DNA from: Bacteroidota bacterium
GTDB lineage: Bacteria > Bacteroidota > Ignavibacteria > UBA10030 > UBA8401
Assembly (NCBI GenBank): GCA_008933835.1
Contig: WBUG01000020.1
Location: forward strand, 1-48,261
Reading direction: 5' to 3'
Length of the DNA stretch: 48,261 nucleotides
Shown: one piece after another, positions 44,472 through 48,261 of the stretch
Position numbering within the stretch: the stretch's first letter is position 1
Layout: each line of letters starts with the position of its first letter
The notes under the pieces: generated by a model
The model's database searches: none
What the model saw: the letters and a program-made list of their open reading frames with translations, nothing else
Told to the model about the DNA's origin: nothing
Translations under genes and position numbers: made by a program

Positions 44472-45866
44472 ATGAGAACGTCCGCTCTCGTCCTCCTTTC
44501 CTTCCTCATCGTCGCCGCTACCCCGGCGGAAGAACGCCGCTGCCGGACCACCGCGGAATTGCTGCGCGAGCTCGCATCCGCCACACCGGGCGTCACGGTC
44601 GTTCTGGACGACGGTGAGTATCCGCTCGAATCGCCCGTCACCGTATCGGTCCAGGCAACGGCATCCCGGCCCTTCGTCATCACCGCACGGAACCGCGGCA
44701 AAGCGGTCATCACCGGAAATACCCGGCTGCTCCTGCGCCGCGCATCGCATGTCGTCATCGACGGGCTCGTCTTCCGCAACCGGGGTTCCGCGGCCGTACG
44801 GCTGGAGGGGTGCACCGGCGTCCGCATCACCAGGAACCGCTTCGCTCTGAAGGAAGAGGGGCGCGGCAGCTGGGTGATGGTGACGGGCGTACCGGGGGAC
44901 AGCGTCACGCTGAGCCGGGGGAACCGCATCGACCGGAATCTCTTCGAAGGGAAGAAGGAGTTGGGGAACTTCATCACCGTCGAGGGGACGAAACGCTTCG
45001 CCCCCGCGGTGTCGCAGTACGACACCATCGAGTTCAACCATTTCCGCGACATCGGTCCCCGCGCGGAGAACGTGCTGGAGGCCATCCGCATCGGCTCGTC
45101 CGAGTACACGCTCTCGAAAGGGTACACGCTCTTGAGGAACAATCTGTTCGAGCGGTGCGACGGAGATCCGGAGTACATCTCCATCAAACAGAGCGCCTGC
45201 ACCGTCCGCGCCAACACCTTCCGGGAATGCCTCGGTTCGCTCTCGCTCCGGCACGGCAACGGGAGCGTGGTGGAGGAGAACGTCGTTCTGGGGAACGGTC
45301 GGACCGGAACGTTCCTGGACAGCACCGGAAAACGGTGGACCCTCGGCACCGGCGGGGTCCGTTTCTGCGGAGACAGCATGATCGTCCGCGGCAACTACTT
45401 TGAGGGGCTCACCGGCACCGAGTGGGACGCGACCATCGCCGCGACGAACGGCGACGCGGACTACGGCGAAGGGATGCCGCTCACGAAGCATTTCCGCATC
45501 ACCAACACGCTGCTGGAGGGGAACATCCTCGTCAACAACCGCGGCGGTCTGGAGATCGGGTTCGACGGTGCGGGATTCCAGGGGAACTGGTGGCACCGTC
45601 CGCCGGTGAACCTCACCGTACAGAACAACATCATCGCCGGTACGACGGACACACTGGTGAAGCTCTTCACTCCGCCGGAACGGAGCCGATTCATCGCGAA
45701 CATCGTGCATCCTGCCGGTTCCGCTGCCGCCTCGGCGGTGCCGCTCGAAGGGGTCACCGTGAAGGATCCCCGTCTCGTCCGCGTCAACGGACTCCTGCTG
45801 CCGGAAGGGGTGAAGAGCCCGCTGAAGATCCTCACCGCAGCGGATGTGGGACCCGACGCTCCGTGA
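44472..45866 (+). CDS. PL6 alginate lyase without a sorting domain
   Basis: This 464-residue protein has a signal peptide (MRTSALVLLSFLIVAATPAE). The whole mature chain is the PL6 beta-helix, with DIGPRAENVLEAIRIG, CDGDPEYISIKQ (Lys239) and SLSLRHGNGSVVEEN (Arg260, His261). The usual Lys/Arg catalytic pair and calcium-site acids are present. Unlike the PL6 proteins at 31346 and 40252 it stops at the end of the helix domain (TAADVGPDAP) with no T9SS tail, so it should stay in the periplasm and work on imported oligomers. The next gene starts within its stop codon (GTGA overlap). Confidence 0.88.
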   Translation: MRTSALVLLSFLIVAATPAEERRCRTTAELLRELASATPGVTVVLDDGEYPLESPVTVSVQATASRPFVITARNRGKAVITGNTRLLLRRASHVVIDGLVFRNRGSAAVRLEGCTGVRITRNRFALKEEGRGSWVMVTGVPGDSVTLSRGNRIDRNLFEGKKELGNFITVEGTKRFAPAVSQYDTIEFNHFRDIGPRAENVLEAIRIGSSEYTLSKGYTLLRNNLFERCDGDPEYISIKQSACTVRANTFRECLGSLSLRHGNGSVVEENVVLGNGRTGTFLDSTGKRWTLGTGGVRFCGDSMIVRGNYFEGLTGTEWDATIAATNGDADYGEGMPLTKHFRITNTLLEGNILVNNRGGLEIGFDGAGFQGNWWHRPPVNLTVQNNIIAGTTDTLVKLFTPPERSRFIANIVHPAGSAAASAVPLEGVTVKDPRLVRVNGLLLPEGVKSPLKILTAADVGPDAP

Positions 45867-47776
45867 ACGTCCGGTGGGTGATACCGCTCATCCTTCTCCT
45901 CGGCAGCGCCCCAGAGATGACGCAGGCGCAGAGTTGGAACTCCGCACTTCTCCGGTTCGATTCGAACGGCCGTCTCGAATACGCGGCGGATCCGCTGGGG
46001 AATCGTCTGCCGGACTTCAGCTATGCCGGATACCGCAACGGGAATGAACCCGTTCCGTTCATCCCGGATGTCCTGACCATCGGTCCCGTTCCGGGGGACA
46101 ATACCGCGCACATCCAGGCGGCGATCGATTCCGTCGCCAAACGTCCCATCGGTCCGGACGGCTTCCGCGGTGCGCTCCGGCTGCTGCCCGGTGTGTACCG
46201 TATCACCGGCACGGTCCGGCTGAACCAATCGGGCATCGTGCTCCGCGGCGCGGGGCAGGGGAACGATTCGACGGCGAACACCATCCTGTTCGCGCTCGGC
46301 GACACGCCGCATCAGCGTTCCGTCATCGTCGCGGGAGGCGGCACCACGTCGCGATGGAAGGAGAAGGATCCGGCCGTGACTGCGCAGAACATCGTGACCG
46401 ACACCGTCCGGACCGGAGAGCGTTCGTTCACCGTCGCGGACGCATCGCAGTTCTCCGTCGGGGACAACATCATCATCCACCATCCCTGCACGGAAGCGTG
46501 GCTGGCCGCCATCGATTTCGGCGGCTCGCATACCGGCGAACCGGGTGCCGATTCCGTCGATGTGCCGTGGAAGAAGGACAGTTATCCCATCTATTATAAC
46601 CGCAACATCACCGCGAAGACCGGGAACACGCTCACCGTCGATGTGCCGCTTTTCTACACGCTCGTTCGCTCGCTCTCGCAATCCGTGATCTACAAGTACG
46701 CCCGAACGAACCTCAGGACGCGCATCGGTATCGAGAACCTGCGGGTGGACATCGACGCGGGAGATGTCACGTCCAATGCGAACGGGAACGAGAACCACGC
46801 ATGGAACGCGGTGGAACTGAACACGGTCGAGGACGCCTGGGTGCGCGACTGCACCATGCTCCACTTCGGTCACGCCGGGGTCATCACCAACACCACCACC
46901 CGGGCCACGGTGGAGCGCGTGTCCGCTCTCGATCCGGTCAGCATCATCACCGGCGAACGGCGGTACAATTTCAACACGTACACCGCTTCGCAGCAGGTCC
47001 TCTTCCGGGAGTGCATCGCGACGAACGGGCGGCATCACTACGTCTCGAACGGCACCACCTACGCGTCGGGGAACGTGTTCGTGGACTGCACCTCGAAGGG
47101 TGCCTACGCTTCGAGCGAGGGACACCGGTCATGGAGCCAGGGGTTCCTGTGGGACAACCATACCGAACTAAACGGTCCGCGCTCCGGCGTGAAGATCCTC
47201 CTCGGACTCTATAACCGGGGGTACTACGGCACGAGCCACGGCTGGGCCATCGTCAACTCGGTCGCCTGGAACTGCGACGTCCGCACCGCAGCGCTCATCG
47301 TACAGCGTCCTCCCACCGCGCAGAACTTCGCCATCGGCTGCACGGGCGAGGTGACCGGAGCGAGACCGCCGGCCCCTTTCGCGCATCCGGACGGATTCAT
47401 CGAGGGAACAGGGAAGGATTCGCTGCAGCCGCGGTCCCTCTACTATGCACAGCTGGAGGACCGGAAGAGACTGTCCGGTCTCCGCGGTGAGTCCGCCGCT
47501 CCTGACGAGTTCCGTCTTTTCCAGAACTATCCGAATCCGTTCAATCCATCCACCACTATCGCGTTCCTGGTCCCTGCTACTGCTTCGACGACGGCTCTCG
47601 CGCTGAAGGTCTACGACCTGCTGGGGCGCGAAGTGATGACGCTGGCGGAAGGAGACCGCTCGCCCGGCCGTCATACGGTCTCGTTCGAAGCCGCCGCACT
47701 CCCGAGCGGTGCGTATTTTTATCGGCTCGAATCGGCTCGATTCTCCGCCACCGCCAAAATGCTTCTTCTTCGCTGA
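45863..47776 (+). CDS. T9SS-secreted right-handed beta-helix protein, possible lyase
   Basis: The protein has 637 residues from the GTG at 45863, which overlaps the previous stop and gives a proper signal peptide (VNVRWVIPLILLLGSAPEMTQAQ). The early part FSYAGYRNGNEPVPFIPD and PGDNTAHIQAAIDSVA followed by GALRLLPGVYRITGTVRLNQSGIVLRG is typical of pectate-lyase-3/GH28-like beta-helix proteins. The later rungs hold many His and Asn residues (CIATNGRHHYVSNG). No known catalytic triad was recognised. It ends with the T9SS domain (NYPNPFNPSTTIAF, LPSGAYFYRL). Its place among PL6 and PF05426 lyases suggests a polyuronide substrate; lyase or hydrolase activity is open. Confidence 0.8.
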   Translation: MNVRWVIPLILLLGSAPEMTQAQSWNSALLRFDSNGRLEYAADPLGNRLPDFSYAGYRNGNEPVPFIPDVLTIGPVPGDNTAHIQAAIDSVAKRPIGPDGFRGALRLLPGVYRITGTVRLNQSGIVLRGAGQGNDSTANTILFALGDTPHQRSVIVAGGGTTSRWKEKDPAVTAQNIVTDTVRTGERSFTVADASQFSVGDNIIIHHPCTEAWLAAIDFGGSHTGEPGADSVDVPWKKDSYPIYYNRNITAKTGNTLTVDVPLFYTLVRSLSQSVIYKYARTNLRTRIGIENLRVDIDAGDVTSNANGNENHAWNAVELNTVEDAWVRDCTMLHFGHAGVITNTTTRATVERVSALDPVSIITGERRYNFNTYTASQQVLFRECIATNGRHHYVSNGTTYASGNVFVDCTSKGAYASSEGHRSWSQGFLWDNHTELNGPRSGVKILLGLYNRGYYGTSHGWAIVNSVAWNCDVRTAALIVQRPPTAQNFAIGCTGEVTGARPPAPFAHPDGFIEGTGKDSLQPRSLYYAQLEDRKRLSGLRGESAAPDEFRLFQNYPNPFNPSTTIAFLVPATASTTALALKVYDLLGREVMTLAEGDRSPGRHTVSFEAAALPSGAYFYRLESARFSATAKMLLLR

Positions 47777-47819
47777 CTTCCATTGAACAATGATCGATGA
47801 AAACGTTACGAGGACCATC

Positions 47820-48261
47820 ATGCCGCTGAACATCCGAACGAAAGAAACGACCTCCTTCGACCTCATCGCGCTGGGCGAGACGATGATCCGCCTGTCGCCG
47901 CCGGGCCACCAGCGCATCGAGTTCACGCCGCAGCTGGAGGTGTGGGTGGGTGGCGGAGAGTACAACGTCGCCTACGCGCTCTCCCGCCTGGGCCTCCGCA
48001 CCGGCTGGATCGGCGGCCTGAACGACTCCCCGATGGGCGCCATCGTCAGGAACCACGCCCGCGCGGTGGGAGTGAACGTCGAGTACGCCGTCACGCGCAA
48101 GTATGACGGCATGGGGAAGAAGGACCGCATCGGTCTGAACTTCACCGAGGTGGGGTTCGGTCCGCGAGCCTCGGTGACGCTGTATGACCGCGCATACTCG
48201 GCCACGGCCGGCATCAAGCCGGGGGAGGTCGATTGGAAGGAACTGTTCGGGAAGAAGGGGG
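47820..48261 (+). CDS. kdgK: 2-dehydro-3-deoxygluconokinase (KdgK), PfkB family, 5' part
   Basis: The frame runs from the ATG at 47820 to the window end, giving 147 residues. The ATG has GAGGA 5 bp upstream; an in-frame ATG at 47790 lacks one. FDLIALGETMIRLSPP and VWVGGGEYNVAYALSRLG (PfkB signature 1), then GWIGGLNDSPMGAIV, are the N-terminal blocks of KDG kinases. KdgK phosphorylates 2-keto-3-deoxygluconate to KDPG, the substrate of the aldolase at 42269. The ATP-binding C-terminal half lies beyond the window. Confidence 0.88.
   Translation, partial: MPLNIRTKETTSFDLIALGETMIRLSPPGHQRIEFTPQLEVWVGGGEYNVAYALSRLGLRTGWIGGLNDSPMGAIVRNHARAVGVNVEYAVTRKYDGMGKKDRIGLNFTEVGFGPRASVTLYDRAYSATAGIKPGEVDWKELFGKKG

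Overview
The window looks like a chromosomal segment from a G+C-rich member of the Bacteroidota/Chlorobiota/Ignavibacteriota (FCB) group. The main evidence is eight predicted secreted proteins that end in a type IX secretion (T9SS) sorting domain of the NYPNPFNPST...SGVYFYRL style, together with two PorV/FadL-like outer-membrane proteins and a TonB-dependent receptor carrying a carboxypeptidase-regulatory-like N-terminal domain. The phylum is inferred; nothing here fixes the genus.

Left part (1-12935): the 3' end of a thioredoxin-like gene; a minus-strand pair (5'-nucleotidase and a putative haem lipoprotein); a small beta-barrel gene; a class II photolyase behind a T9SS-secreted esterase; a [2Fe-2S] ferredoxin; and a tRNA-Thr(CGU). 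The tRNA is followed by an unusual tandem repeat built from its own 3' end and terminator. A CheB-CheR-PAS protein and a multi-PAS histidine kinase complete this part.

Right part (13025-48261, all plus strand): one long, tightly packed catabolic locus for alginate-type polyuronides. It opens with a FadR-type GntR regulator that has a recognisable promoter. A perfect 7-3-7 inverted repeat lies between the regulator and the TonB receptor. Next come the receptor, a large secreted partner of unknown function and two outer-membrane barrels, with no SusD. After these are the catabolic genes: a DEH-reductase-like SDR, a PL17-type oligoalginate exolyase, KdgF, a hexuronate-type MFS transporter, a KduD-type SDR, a KduI/IolB isomerase, a KDPG aldolase fused to a VOC-like domain, and KdgK, which runs off the right end. 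Interleaved are the depolymerases: three PL6 lyases, one PF05426 (PL5/PL38-like) lyase, a jelly-roll lyase candidate, a right-handed beta-helix protein, an SGNH esterase and an alpha/beta-hydrolase.

Proposed flow: T9SS-exported PL6 and related enzymes cut and deacetylate the polymer at the surface. Oligomers enter through the TonB receptor. Periplasmic PL17 and a PL6 without a sorting domain reduce them to unsaturated monomers, and KdgF opens these to DEH. The MFS carrier brings the monomer in, SDRs (directly, or through isomerase plus KduD) give KDG, and KdgK plus the aldolase give pyruvate and glyceraldehyde-3-phosphate.

The most unusual feature is a roughly 390-residue G8-like beta-strand module present in four consecutive or near-consecutive secreted proteins. 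It occurs alone or fused to an alpha/beta-hydrolase or a lyase-like domain. One copy lies in a low-G+C patch (about 35400-36780) whose edges fall on sequences shared among the T9SS genes, suggesting recent mosaic recombination.
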